DNA from: Sneathiella chungangensis
Lineage (GTDB): Bacteria; Pseudomonadota; Alphaproteobacteria; Sneathiellales; Sneathiellaceae
Direction of reading: 5' to 3'
Assembly (NCBI RefSeq): GCF_009882935.1
Contig: NZ_WTVA01000001.1
Coordinates: 248,001 to 312,000 of the forward strand
Length of the DNA stretch: 64,000 bases
Shown: piece by piece, positions 20,405 to 31,102 of the stretch
Numbering within the stretch: the first letter of the stretch is position 1
Layout: the number at the start of each line of letters is the position of its first letter
Made by a program: the position numbers and the translations under genes
The notes under the pieces: model-generated
Databases searched by the model: none
The model's input: only the letters and a program-made list of their open reading frames with translations
Told to the model about the DNA's origin: nothing

Positions 20405-20431
20405 AAATCCGTTGATTATTCGGATTTTTTT
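20405..20431 (+). terminator. Hairpin with T-run facing the lysozyme 3' end
   Basis: AAATCCG (20405-20411), 9-base loop, CGGATTT (20421-20427), then four more T (20428-20431), read on the plus strand. It overlaps the lysozyme stop codon by one base. On the minus strand the same stem follows the lysozyme stop but has only three T. It may end read-through from the ftsB upstream region or terminate a short plus-strand RNA; no plus-strand gene is visible. Confidence 0.4.
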
Positions 20432-20928
20432 CAGGAATAGGAACCGGTTTCGAACAGCCGCCCCTCTTTCTCCCGCCGCGACTTCAGGACGGGCGATACT
20501 TCCTTGCCGCTGCCAATATGAGCCCAGCGGACGAATGCGGCCAATATCCCGGTTTTCTCACCTGCATAGATCCATCGGTCCAGCTGATCGGGGACCGCTT
20601 TATAGTCACCGGCATTCAGGTCTTTCAGAAGGGTTGAGGATTTGAACGCCCCCTCGCCGACGTTATAGGCGAAGGAAACCAGCGCATCGAATTGATTTTG
20701 CTGGAGTTTCACTTTCACCGCATTATTCACCGTATCGACGGCCCATTTGACATCTTCGCAGAAATAACTGTCCGCCTCTGCCTGGGTGATGGTCTCCCCC
20801 GCCTTGACATCGCCCGTATGACCATAGCCGATGGTCATCACACCCGTTCCGTCGTTATAGGCCGTTAATCTCAGACCTTCGAACCGTTTGATAAACTCCG
20901 CCCCTTGTTTGGAAAGTTGATGCGCCAT
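20431..20928 (-). CDS. Phage-type lysozyme, glycoside hydrolase family 24
   Basis: 165-residue muramidase of the T4/P22 lysozyme family, cleaving peptidoglycan glycan strands. The catalytic triad has exact T4 spacing: E17 (RFEGL), D26 (AYNDGTG), T32 (VMTIGYGHT). There is no signal peptide or anchor, so export would need a holin or membrane route. Between the substrate-binding RW (about residue 123) and the final RREKEGRLFE there is an extra hydrophobic segment (TGILAAFVRWAHIGSG) absent from standard members. A good ribosome site (CAGGAGATTACCC) precedes the ATG. It sits alone between ftsB and a methyltransferase with no other phage gene, so it looks like a domesticated or transferred gene. 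Confidence 0.88.
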   Translation of the reverse strand: MAHQLSKQGAEFIKRFEGLRLTAYNDGTGVMTIGYGHTGDVKAGETITQAEADSYFCEDVKWAVDTVNNAVKVKLQQNQFDALVSFAYNVGEGAFKSSTLLKDLNAGDYKAVPDQLDRWIYAGEKTGILAAFVRWAHIGSGKEVSPVLKSRREKEGRLFETGSYS

Positions 20929-21051
20929 GGGTAATCTCCTGCCGATTGATACACTTCCATAAATATTACCGGCAGAAGTAATTTCAATTATTAATTGTTT
21001 TTCTATAAAAAAATACTCGTAAAAGAACTGTCGCCCTACAGAGCTTATGTT

Positions 21052-21687
21052 TCAGTGAGAGTGGTCCGGCGTCGCCTTTTTTTGCGCAAGCAGGATCGTA
21101 TGATGGCCGCAGTCGGGATCGTCCACCCGAAAATCGATGACAGTAACGTCATGGGACGCGAGAATGGCGGTATATTCGTCAATGGAGAGGCTGGCGTGAT
21201 AAACGGCGTCATCCCCGACCCGTCCGGTCTCTTCGCCATCGTCCGGCCCCACGGTTAGCATCAGCACGCCGGAGGGGACTAGATGCGCCGCGAGCTTCGG
21301 GATGACCGATCTCTGTTCCTCTCGCGTGAGGTGGAAGAAACTGTCCCAGCCGATAATGCCGTCAAACCGTTCGGGCAGTTCCAGGCTTCGCATATCCACC
21401 AGCCGCCAGTCGCCCTTGGGAAATTTTTCGCGCGCGAGGCGGAGCATGGCAGCGGAGGCGTCGGCACCGGTCAGCCTGTAGCCCTGCCCGATGATATAGC
21501 TGGCGATGGGATCGCCGGAACCGCAGCCAAGATCCAGCACGTGACCGCCGGTGGGAAGATGGGAGAGGAACTTATCTAACCAGTTCCTCTCAAACAGGAT
21601 TTTTGCCCGCTCCGCGTCGAACCGGGCGGCATTGCGCTCATAAACGTCCTGCGTTCTCTTCGCAAGTTCCGCCATCGAGAGCGCCAT
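21052..21687 (-). CDS. Class I SAM-dependent methyltransferase, substrate unknown
   Basis: 211 residues with a Rossmann methyltransferase core: motif I HVLDLGCGSGDPIASYI near residue 49, acidic residue of motif II in LTGADASAAML near 75, motif IV region GIIGWDSFFHLTRE near 111. The N terminus (DVYERNAARFDAERAKILFERNWLDKFL) is typical of small-molecule methyltransferases of the PF13649/PF08241 type. The start is 7 bases after the eno stop, so it may be co-transcribed with eno. The substrate cannot be read from sequence. Confidence 0.8.
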   Translation of the reverse strand: MALSMAELAKRTQDVYERNAARFDAERAKILFERNWLDKFLSHLPTGGHVLDLGCGSGDPIASYIIGQGYRLTGADASAAMLRLAREKFPKGDWRLVDMRSLELPERFDGIIGWDSFFHLTREEQRSVIPKLAAHLVPSGVLMLTVGPDDGEETGRVGDDAVYHASLSIDEYTAILASHDVTVIDFRVDDPDCGHHTILLAQKKATPDHSH

Positions 21688-21694
21688 GGACAGT

Positions 21695-22972
<1,278 letters not shown>

Positions 22973-22990
22973 TTAACTGATTCCTGCTAA

Positions 22991-23824
22991 TTAGAGATTT
23001 TTCGCGAGTTCATCGAATTTCTGCAAGGTGGTGAGCAGCGCCTCCATCTGATCGATGGGCACCATGTTCGGCCCGTCGGAAGGGGCGTTGTCCGGATCCT
23101 GATGGGTTTCCATAAAGACCATGGCGACGCCGACGGAAACGGCCGCACGGGCAAGAATGGGCACAAATTCACGCTGCCCGCCGGAGGACGTTCCCTGCCC
23201 GCCTGGCTGCTGCACGGAATGGGTGGCGTCAAAAACAATCGGCTGGCCGGTCTGCTCGGCCATGATGGCGAGGCTGCGCATATCGGAGACCAGCGTGTTA
23301 TAGCCGAAGCTGGCGCCGCGTTCGGTGAGCAGCACGCGATTATTACCGCTGTTGATCAGCTTGTCGGCAACATTCTTCATGTCCCAGGGGGCCAGAAACT
23401 GCCCCTTCTTCACATTGATCACCTTGCCCGTCTTGGCGGCGGCGATCAGAAGGTCCGTCTGGCGGCAGAGGAAGGCGGGTATCTGCAATACATCCACCGC
23501 ATCGCCCAGCTCCGCACAATGTTCCGGCAGATGCACATCGGTCAGCACCGGAATGCCGTATTCGCTCCGGATTCGCTGAAATACGGGGATCGCGCCGTCG
23601 AGGCCGAGGCCCCGCTCCGCGTTCAGCGACGTCCGGTTCGCCTTGTCGAATGACGTCTTGTAGACGAGCCCCATGCCGAGTTTCTTCGTCATCTCATGAA
23701 GTCGGCCCGCCATGTCCATTGCATGGATCATGCTTTCCATCTGACAGGGCCCGGCGATCAGCGCGAGCGGCAGGTCGTTGCCAACCGTGATATTACCGAT
23801 TTGGACGTGATGGTTTTCGCTCAT
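22991..23824 (-). CDS. kdsA: 3-deoxy-8-phosphooctulonate (KDO-8-P) synthase
   Basis: 277 residues; condenses PEP and arabinose 5-phosphate for the KDO sugar of lipopolysaccharide. Motifs: LIAGPCQMES near residue 23, VYKTSFDKANRTS, GLVYKTSFDKANR, and the C-terminal SDGPNMVPIDQMEALL. C27 in AGPCQMES sits where metal-dependent KdsA enzymes (Aquifex type) carry the metal-binding Cys and the E. coli enzyme has Asn, so this is predicted to be metal-dependent. It starts 2 bases after the pyrG stop. Confidence 0.95.
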   Translation of the reverse strand: MSENHHVQIGNITVGNDLPLALIAGPCQMESMIHAMDMAGRLHEMTKKLGMGLVYKTSFDKANRTSLNAERGLGLDGAIPVFQRIRSEYGIPVLTDVHLPEHCAELGDAVDVLQIPAFLCRQTDLLIAAAKTGKVINVKKGQFLAPWDMKNVADKLINSGNNRVLLTERGASFGYNTLVSDMRSLAIMAEQTGQPIVFDATHSVQQPGGQGTSSGGQREFVPILARAAVSVGVAMVFMETHQDPDNAPSDGPNMVPIDQMEALLTTLQKFDELAKNL

Positions 23825-23826
23825 GC

Positions 23827-25472
<1,646 letters not shown>

Positions 25473-25497
25473 ACCAATTCTGTAATCGACGGGAAGT

Positions 25498-25524
25498 AAA
25501 AGAGGCGGCAATTTCGCCGCCTCT
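25498..25524 (-). terminator. Intrinsic terminator after secG
   Basis: AGAGGCGGC (25501-25509) and GCCGCCTCT (25516-25524) form a perfect 9-bp stem with a 6-base loop. On the minus strand, the direction of secG, it is followed by TTT (TTTT with the last stem base). Textbook rho-independent terminator. Confidence 0.8.
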
Positions 25525-25547
25525 GGAATATTTTGTGAAAAGTCCGA

Positions 25548-25889
25548 TTATTCCGACAGGGGAGCCGAGGGCTCCGCCGGTTTTGCGGGGACAGCCGGCA
25601 CGGTCTGTTCCGGGCTATCCGTCGTCGTTGCGGGCGTATCCAGAATGGATGTCGGTTCGGAATGCGTGCCACTGACAATCGCTAGCAGAATGCTCGTCAG
25701 CATGAACGCCGTCGCAAGGCCGGCCGTCGTCCGCGTCAGCAAATTGGCCGCGCCACGACTTGTCATCGCGCCGCCGCCCCCGCCAATGCCGAGCGCCCCA
25801 CCCTCGGAGCGCTGGAGCAGAACAACCCCGATCAGAAAGACCGCAATCATAATATGAATGACCAGAAGGACAGTTTCCATTCTCTTCAA
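25548..25889 (-). CDS. secG: Preprotein translocase subunit SecG
   Basis: 113-residue small membrane protein of the SecYEG channel. Two transmembrane helices (about 4-22 and 55-75) flank the conserved RSEGGALGIGGGGGAM segment. A Pro/Thr/Glu-rich C-terminal tail follows. Next to tpiA and pyrG as in many alphaproteobacteria, but a PAP2 phosphatase gene intervenes between it and tpiA. Confidence 0.93.
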   Translation of the reverse strand: MKRMETVLLVIHIMIAVFLIGVVLLQRSEGGALGIGGGGGAMTSRGAANLLTRTTAGLATAFMLTSILLAIVSGTHSEPTSILDTPATTTDSPEQTVPAVPAKPAEPSAPLSE

Positions 25890-26007
25890 TCCTGATTACC
25901 GGGCGGCGTCATCCGCCCATTTTATCAACAGTTGGTGGGCTTCTACACCAAAGTCAATGAGAATGCTAGACACTAGTGCCGCTATTTTAACGCGGGAATG
26001 AGGAGCC

Positions 26008-26694
26008 CTAATCCTTAGCGCTGCGAATCTGCTGAACCGCTTCCTCAAAGGCCGGCTGCTGCAAGATGACATCGGCGAAGGCGTTGCCAAGAATCTGCCC
26101 GGAAAGGACGTCCTGCGGATAATGCAGGCCACCCGTGACGCGTCCATAGCCGATCTGCTTGCCGAATTCCGTCAGCTCCGATGCATGCGCGGGAAATAAA
26201 TCGGCCAGCAGTCTTGCATAGACCGTCGCGCGAATGGAATGCCCACTCGGATAGGAGGCGACAGTCCGCGCATCGCCCACGGGCTTGACCGCGTCATTGA
26301 CCTGGAAGGGACGCGGGTAATCATACCGTTCCTTGATCGCGTCATATTCCTCCCTGACCTCGTCAATGGCGTCATCCAGTATTTCCTCCAGAGCCTCCCG
26401 GTCGAAAGCATCCAGATCATTTCCGAGAATCGGAATGAAACGATCAAAATTGAGGGATTTTTCGACAAAGACGATGTCTTCCGGTGTCCGGATTCGCTGC
26501 ATCCAGAGGACAACGGTCATGGCTTCATTGAAGGCCGGGGATCCGAGCGGCGGTGGCGGCGGGATCAGCGCTTCCGCATCGACCGCGCCATCCGGGAAAT
26601 ACTTTTCGCCGCCCGAGTCATCGGCCACCACCCCCGCGAATATTGCAATCACGAGAATTGATGCAACGGCTGCAATACGGGTGAAAAACGTCAT
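26008..26694 (-). CDS. Periplasmic PAP2-superfamily (class A-like) acid phosphatase
   Basis: 228 residues with an N-terminal signal peptide (about 1-24, FTRIAAVASILVIAIFAGVVA). The three vanadium-haloperoxidase-type phosphatase motifs are intact: K-x6-RP (KERYDYPRP, about 123-131), PSGH (SYPSGHS, about 149-155) and R-x5-H-x3-D (GRVTGGLHYPQD, about 184-195). Soluble, without the membrane helices of PAP2 lipid phosphatases, so a class A non-specific acid phosphatase exported to the periplasm is most likely. Lies between tpiA (30 bases upstream) and secG. Its substrate is unknown. Confidence 0.88.
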   Translation of the reverse strand: MTFFTRIAAVASILVIAIFAGVVADDSGGEKYFPDGAVDAEALIPPPPPLGSPAFNEAMTVVLWMQRIRTPEDIVFVEKSLNFDRFIPILGNDLDAFDREALEEILDDAIDEVREEYDAIKERYDYPRPFQVNDAVKPVGDARTVASYPSGHSIRATVYARLLADLFPAHASELTEFGKQIGYGRVTGGLHYPQDVLSGQILGNAFADVILQQPAFEEAVQQIRSAKD

Positions 26695-26724
26695 CCCTCA
26701 CTCTCCGGCTTGATGGATCGAAAC

Positions 26725-27486
26725 TCAGATACAGGTCTCAACGATTGGCCAGAAATCCGCCGCCTTGAGGCTAGCACCACCGACGAGCGCGCCGTCAACA
26801 TTCGCCACCGCCATGAGCTCGGCCGCGTTGCTGCCCTTGACCGATCCCCCGTACAGGAGGCGCATCTTGTCCGAATCATTGATCAGGGAGCCCAGTTCCT
26901 TGCGAATATGGGCGTGAACCACAGCGACATCGTCCGGTGTCGGTGTTTTTCCTGTTCCGATCGCCCAGACAGGCTCATAGGCGATCACGGTGGTCGTCGC
27001 CGTTGCGCCTTCGGGAAGAGAATTTCTGACCTGGCTGCTGATTAAATCAAGCGTTTTATCCGCGTCGCGCTCCGCCAGCGTCTCGCCAACGCAGACAATT
27101 GCGACAAGGCCCGCGCGTAGCGCGGCTTCCGCTTTTGCCTTGACGACAGCACTCGACTCGCCATGATCAGCGCGCCGTTCGGAATGACCGACAATGCAAT
27201 AGTCCCCGCCTGCGTCTTTCAGCATTTCCGCCGATATGTCGCCAGTATGCGCGCCGCTTTCCTTTGCGTGACAGTCCTGACCGCCGAGGCTGACGGCGCT
27301 GCCCTTGGCAATCGTCGCCATTTCCCGCAGCAGCGTCGCCGGCGGGCAGATCAGGATATCGCAGTTCGGCCCGGCATGCTCATTCGACAGCCGCACAAGT
27401 TCCCCAAGTTCAGTTGCCGCCGGTTGCGACAGGCCGTTCATTTTCCAGTTTCCGGCAATCAGCGGTCGTCTTTGCTTTGACATCAA
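26725..27486 (-). CDS. tpiA: Triosephosphate isomerase
   Basis: 253-residue TIM barrel interconverting DHAP and glyceraldehyde 3-phosphate. Catalytic residues in GNWKMNG (Lys), CIVGHSERR (His) and [15 protein letters not shown] (Glu, then loop 6); C-terminal [15 protein letters not shown] binds phosphate. Ribosome site GGGGAAAATTG precedes the ATG. Divergent from ppiD. Confidence 0.98.
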   Translation of the reverse strand: MMSKQRRPLIAGNWKMNGLSQPAATELGELVRLSNEHAGPNCDILICPPATLLREMATIAKGSAVSLGGQDCHAKESGAHTGDISAEMLKDAGGDYCIVGHSERRADHGESSAVVKAKAEAALRAGLVAIVCVGETLAERDADKTLDLISSQVRNSLPEGATATTTVIAYEPVWAIGTGKTPTPDDVAVVHAHIRKELGSLINDSDKMRLLYGGSVKGSNAAELMAVANVDGALVGGASLKAADFWPIVETCI

Positions 27487-27584
27487 TTTTCCCCGAAGCT
27501 TTTACAAAAAACAGAAGATATATTGCAATTTCAGGTTCATATGCCATTTTTTGGATTAGAAAGATACCGCTTTGCAAATTTCCA

Positions 27585-27614
27585 TGTTGCCCCGCCCCGC
27601 ATGGCACCTATAAT
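27585..27614 (+). promoter_or_regulatory. Promoter of ppiD-trpE
   Basis: TTGCCC (27585-27590), 18-base spacer, perfect TATAAT (27609-27614), then a GC-rich stretch with the small hairpin GGCGC-GCTT-GCGCC. It predicts a leader of about 70 bases before the ppiD ATG at 27692. The 205-base gap 27487-27691 holds this and the unassigned tpiA promoter; no trp leader peptide is evident. Confidence 0.6.
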
Positions 27615-27691
27615 CTGGCGCGCTTGCGCCGGGTGATCCGGCGGCGATACAGCGGCATTAAACACTAACAGGTTTTTGGTAGACGATAATC

Positions 27692-29578
27692 ATGCTTCAC
27701 GCGATGCGAAAAGGAGCCAGCGGATGGCTCGCAAAAGGTTTGTTGCTTCTTCTGGTTGCGAGTTTCGGCATCTGGGGCATCGGCAGCGACATGCTGACGA
27801 GTTCGGTTGGCAACAATGTGATCGAAGTGGGCGATACGACAGTCTCCCTGGGTGAGTTCCAGCGCGATTACCAGCGCAACCTCAATATCCTGTCATCGCG
27901 CCTGAATACCCAGCTGACGCAGGACCAGGCGCGGCAGTTCGGCCTCGCCCAGATGACCATCAACAATATTGCCTCACGCGCCCTTGTGGACGAAAAGACC
28001 CGCTCGCTTGGCCTCAGTGCCAATGACGATGCAGTGCGCACGGTGATCCAGAGCCAGCCGGCCTTCCTGAATCAGTCCGGGCAATTCGACCGTTTCCTGT
28101 TCGAACAGTTTCTTGCGCGCAATGGATACAGTGAAGGCGAATATATCAATATCGTGCGTAATGACATCACGGGCGATCAGCTGTTCGGAACGCTCCCGCT
28201 GGGCCTCACCGGCGCGCCGAAGCCGCTGACCGACACCATTTACGCCTATGCCGCCGAGAAAAGATCTGCGAAATATATCGATATCCTCGACAGCAGCATC
28301 GGCTTCGCTCCCGCACCGACCGATGAAGAACTGGAAGCCCTGATCGGGGAGAAGCCAGAGAATTACTCCGCGCCCGAATACCGCAAGATCAGCTATATCC
28401 TGCTGACGCCGGAAAGCGTCGCATCGGCGGTGGACATCGCCGAGGAGGACCTCAAGGCCGAGTATGACGCCCGCAAGAGCGAATTCGACACGCCCGAGAA
28501 ACGCGCGGTCCAGCAGATGATTTTCGAGACCGAGGAAAAAGCGGCCGCGGCGCGCAAAAAAATCGCCGAGGGCGCAGATTTTGCCGATGTCGCCATGTCC
28601 GATCTGCAACTGACGAAAACGGATATCGATCTCGGGCTTCTTTCGCCCGCCGACCTCCTCCCCGAACTGCAGGGCCCGATATTCGCGCTTGAAAAAGGCG
28701 GCGTCACGGAACCAGTAAAGACGATACTTGGTTGGCATGTCGCAACGATCTCCGATATTCAGCCCGGCGCGGCCAGCAATTTCGAAGACGTCAAGGACCA
28801 GCTTCGGAAGGATATCCTGCTCAATCGTGCGCAGGAGCTTCTGTATGCTCAGGCGACGAAGCTGGAGGATGAATTCGCGGGCGGTGCCAAGCTTGCCGAA
28901 GCCGGCCAGAGCCTCGGCCTGACCGTCCTTTCCACCGACTGGATCGACGCCGAGGGCAAGGATAAATCAGGGACCGCCGTCAGCAGCCTTCCCGATGCCA
29001 CCGGATTCTTGAGCGAGGCTTTCGCGCGCAGCACCGGCGATGACGCGGAAGTCAGCGAAACGGCGGGCGGTGGCTATTATGCCATTGCCGTCGATGAAAT
29101 CGAGCCCGCCGCCGTCCGGCCGCTCTCGGAAGTGCGGGATCAGGTCACGAAGGACTGGCAGGACAACTGGCGCCATGAGGAAACCAAAAAGAAGGCCGAT
29201 GCCCTGCTTGTCAGGCTGAACGGCGGCGAGACGCTCGAGAAGATCGCGGCGGAACTGGGTGTTCCGGTCCAGACCTCCACCCCTGCCCTTCGGAATGATG
29301 TCGCCAGCGACCTTTCTCCCATCGCGCTGGAAGGTCTGTTTGACCTGGAGCCGGGTGCCTATGGCGTCAACATCAATAAAAACAACAACGGCACGCTTGT
29401 TTACGGCATCGCCGAGATTGTTCCCGCAGACGCCGCCGCGGACACGGAAACTTACACGGAAATCGCCAACCGGATAACCGGCAGCGTCCGCACCGGCATT
29501 GTGGCGGAATATGAAAACTATCTTCAAAAGGATATTGGTATCTCCATCAAGGAAGAGCTGATCCGGGAATATTTCTAA
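27692..29578 (+). CDS. ppiD: Membrane-anchored peptidyl-prolyl isomerase PpiD/SurA-like
   Basis: 628 residues. N-terminal anchor (about 13-30, GWLAKGLLLLLVASFGIWGI), SurA_N-like chaperone domain (about 35-160), then a PPIC rotamase region near 250-360 (AVQQMIFETEEKAAAARKKI, ILGWHVATISDIQPG) and a long C-terminal chaperone-like part. Faces the periplasm and assists outer-membrane protein folding. trpE starts 4 bases after its stop, so tryptophan synthesis depends on this promoter. ppiD-trpE linkage is common in alphaproteobacteria. Confidence 0.92.
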   Translation: MLHAMRKGASGWLAKGLLLLLVASFGIWGIGSDMLTSSVGNNVIEVGDTTVSLGEFQRDYQRNLNILSSRLNTQLTQDQARQFGLAQMTINNIASRALVDEKTRSLGLSANDDAVRTVIQSQPAFLNQSGQFDRFLFEQFLARNGYSEGEYINIVRNDITGDQLFGTLPLGLTGAPKPLTDTIYAYAAEKRSAKYIDILDSSIGFAPAPTDEELEALIGEKPENYSAPEYRKISYILLTPESVASAVDIAEEDLKAEYDARKSEFDTPEKRAVQQMIFETEEKAAAARKKIAEGADFADVAMSDLQLTKTDIDLGLLSPADLLPELQGPIFALEKGGVTEPVKTILGWHVATISDIQPGAASNFEDVKDQLRKDILLNRAQELLYAQATKLEDEFAGGAKLAEAGQSLGLTVLSTDWIDAEGKDKSGTAVSSLPDATGFLSEAFARSTGDDAEVSETAGGGYYAIAVDEIEPAAVRPLSEVRDQVTKDWQDNWRHEETKKKADALLVRLNGGETLEKIAAELGVPVQTSTPALRNDVASDLSPIALEGLFDLEPGAYGVNINKNNNGTLVYGIAEIVPADAAADTETYTEIANRITGSVRTGIVAEYENYLQKDIGISIKEELIREYF

Positions 29579-29582
29579 CATC

Positions 29583-31100
29583 ATGTCCATTCAGCCCAGT
29601 TTCGCCGAATTCAAGGAAAAGCATGATGCCGGGCAGTCCCAGATTCTCTGGACGACGCTGGTAGCCGATCTTGAAACACCTGTTTCCGCGATGATGAAGC
29701 TCGCGGAGGGACAGCCGAACTCTTTCCTGCTCGAATCCGTGGAAGGCGGCGCCGTGCGCGGCCGTTATTCCATTATCGGGCTGAAGCCGGACCTGATCTG
29801 GCGATGCGACGGCAATGAAGCGCGGATCAACCGCATGGCGCGGTTCGACCCGGACGCCTTTATCGCCTGCGACGCGCCGGTTCTCGAGAGCCTGCAGGCG
29901 CTGATCGACGAGAGCCATATCGATCTGCCGCCGAACCTGCCGCCGATGGCGGCCGGGCTGGTCGGCTATATGTCCTACGACACGGTGCGGCTGATGGAAA
30001 AAATTCCGGACGGCAATCCGGACGATCTGAAGGTGCCGGAAGGGATGTTCATCCGTCCGACCGTTATGGCGATCTTCGATTCCATTCTCGATCTGGTCAC
30101 CATCGTGACGCCGATCTGGACCGGCGACGGCCGTTCGGCGCAGGACGCCTATAACCATGCGGCGGAGCGGATCGCCGATGCGGTCCATGATTTCGAGCGG
30201 AGCCTGCCGCATACGGCGTCTCTCGATGCCGGAAAACTCGACCTGCCGGAGCCGACGTCCAACACGACGAGAGCCGAATATCATGCGATGGTGGAGAAGG
30301 CGAAGGAATATATCCGCGCCGGCGATATCTTCCAGGTAGTCCCGTCCCAGCGGTTCGAGCTACCCTTCGAGCTCCCCTCGCTCGCGCTTTACCGCGCACT
30401 TCGGCGGACCAATCCCTCCCCCTTCATGTTCTATCTCAATTTCGGGGAGTTCTCGATTGTCGGCTCCAGCCCGGAAATTCTGGTCCGGCTTCGCGGCGGA
30501 AAAGTCACCATCCGTCCCATCGCCGGAACCCGCCCGCGCGGCGCCACCGCGGCGGAGGATACGGCGCTGGCGGAAGATCTTCTCTCCGATCCCAAGGAAC
30601 TGGCGGAGCATTTGATGCTGCTCGATCTCGGGCGCAATGACGTGGGCCGCGTCGCCAAGATCGGCACGGTGACCGTGACCGAGAAAATGGCGATCGAGAA
30701 TTATTCACATGTCATGCATATCGTCTCCAACGTGGAGGGCGACATCGCGGACGATCTGACGGCCATCGATGCGCTGAAGGCCGGTTTTCCGGCGGGCACC
30801 GTCTCCGGCGCGCCGAAAGTGCGGGCGATGGAGATCATTGACGAACTCGAGAAGAGCCGCCGCGGTGTTTACGGCGGCGCGGTCGGTTATTTTTCGGCCA
30901 ACGGGTCGATGGATACCTGCATCGCGCTTCGCACGGCGGTCGTGAAGAACAAGAAAATCTATATCCAGGCGGGCGGCGGTGTCGTTGCGGACAGCGATCC
31001 GGAAGCGGAATATCAGGAAACCGTCAACAAGGCGAAGGCCCTGGTCCGGGCCGCGCAGGAAGCTGTGCGCTACGCATCCGATACGGGACGCAACCGCTAG
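29583..31100 (+). CDS. trpE: Anthranilate synthase component I
   Basis: 505-residue chorismate-utilising enzyme, first step of tryptophan synthesis. Motifs: tryptophan feedback site LLESVEGG near residue 55, and in the catalytic half GDIFQVVPSQRF, PSPFMFYLNFGEF, PIAGTRPRG, LLDLGRNDVGRVA and GTVSGAPKVRAMEIIDELE. It partners with TrpG, encoded 1.3 kb away beyond a convergent yibQ-like gene. Ends 2 bases from the end of that gene. No attenuator is seen upstream. Confidence 0.97.
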   Translation: MSIQPSFAEFKEKHDAGQSQILWTTLVADLETPVSAMMKLAEGQPNSFLLESVEGGAVRGRYSIIGLKPDLIWRCDGNEARINRMARFDPDAFIACDAPVLESLQALIDESHIDLPPNLPPMAAGLVGYMSYDTVRLMEKIPDGNPDDLKVPEGMFIRPTVMAIFDSILDLVTIVTPIWTGDGRSAQDAYNHAAERIADAVHDFERSLPHTASLDAGKLDLPEPTSNTTRAEYHAMVEKAKEYIRAGDIFQVVPSQRFELPFELPSLALYRALRRTNPSPFMFYLNFGEFSIVGSSPEILVRLRGGKVTIRPIAGTRPRGATAAEDTALAEDLLSDPKELAEHLMLLDLGRNDVGRVAKIGTVTVTEKMAIENYSHVMHIVSNVEGDIADDLTAIDALKAGFPAGTVSGAPKVRAMEIIDELEKSRRGVYGGAVGYFSANGSMDTCIALRTAVVKNKKIYIQAGGGVVADSDPEAEYQETVNKAKALVRAAQEAVRYASDTGRNR

Positions 31101-31102
31101 AA

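Noticed and set aside
25932-25951. TTGGTG-N8-CACCAA inverted repeat upstream of secG
   Set aside because: Only 6 bp per arm; too short to claim as an operator without other support.
27617-27630. GGCGC-GCTT-GCGCC hairpin after the ppiD -10 as a terminator
   Set aside because: No T-run follows and it lies at the predicted transcription start.
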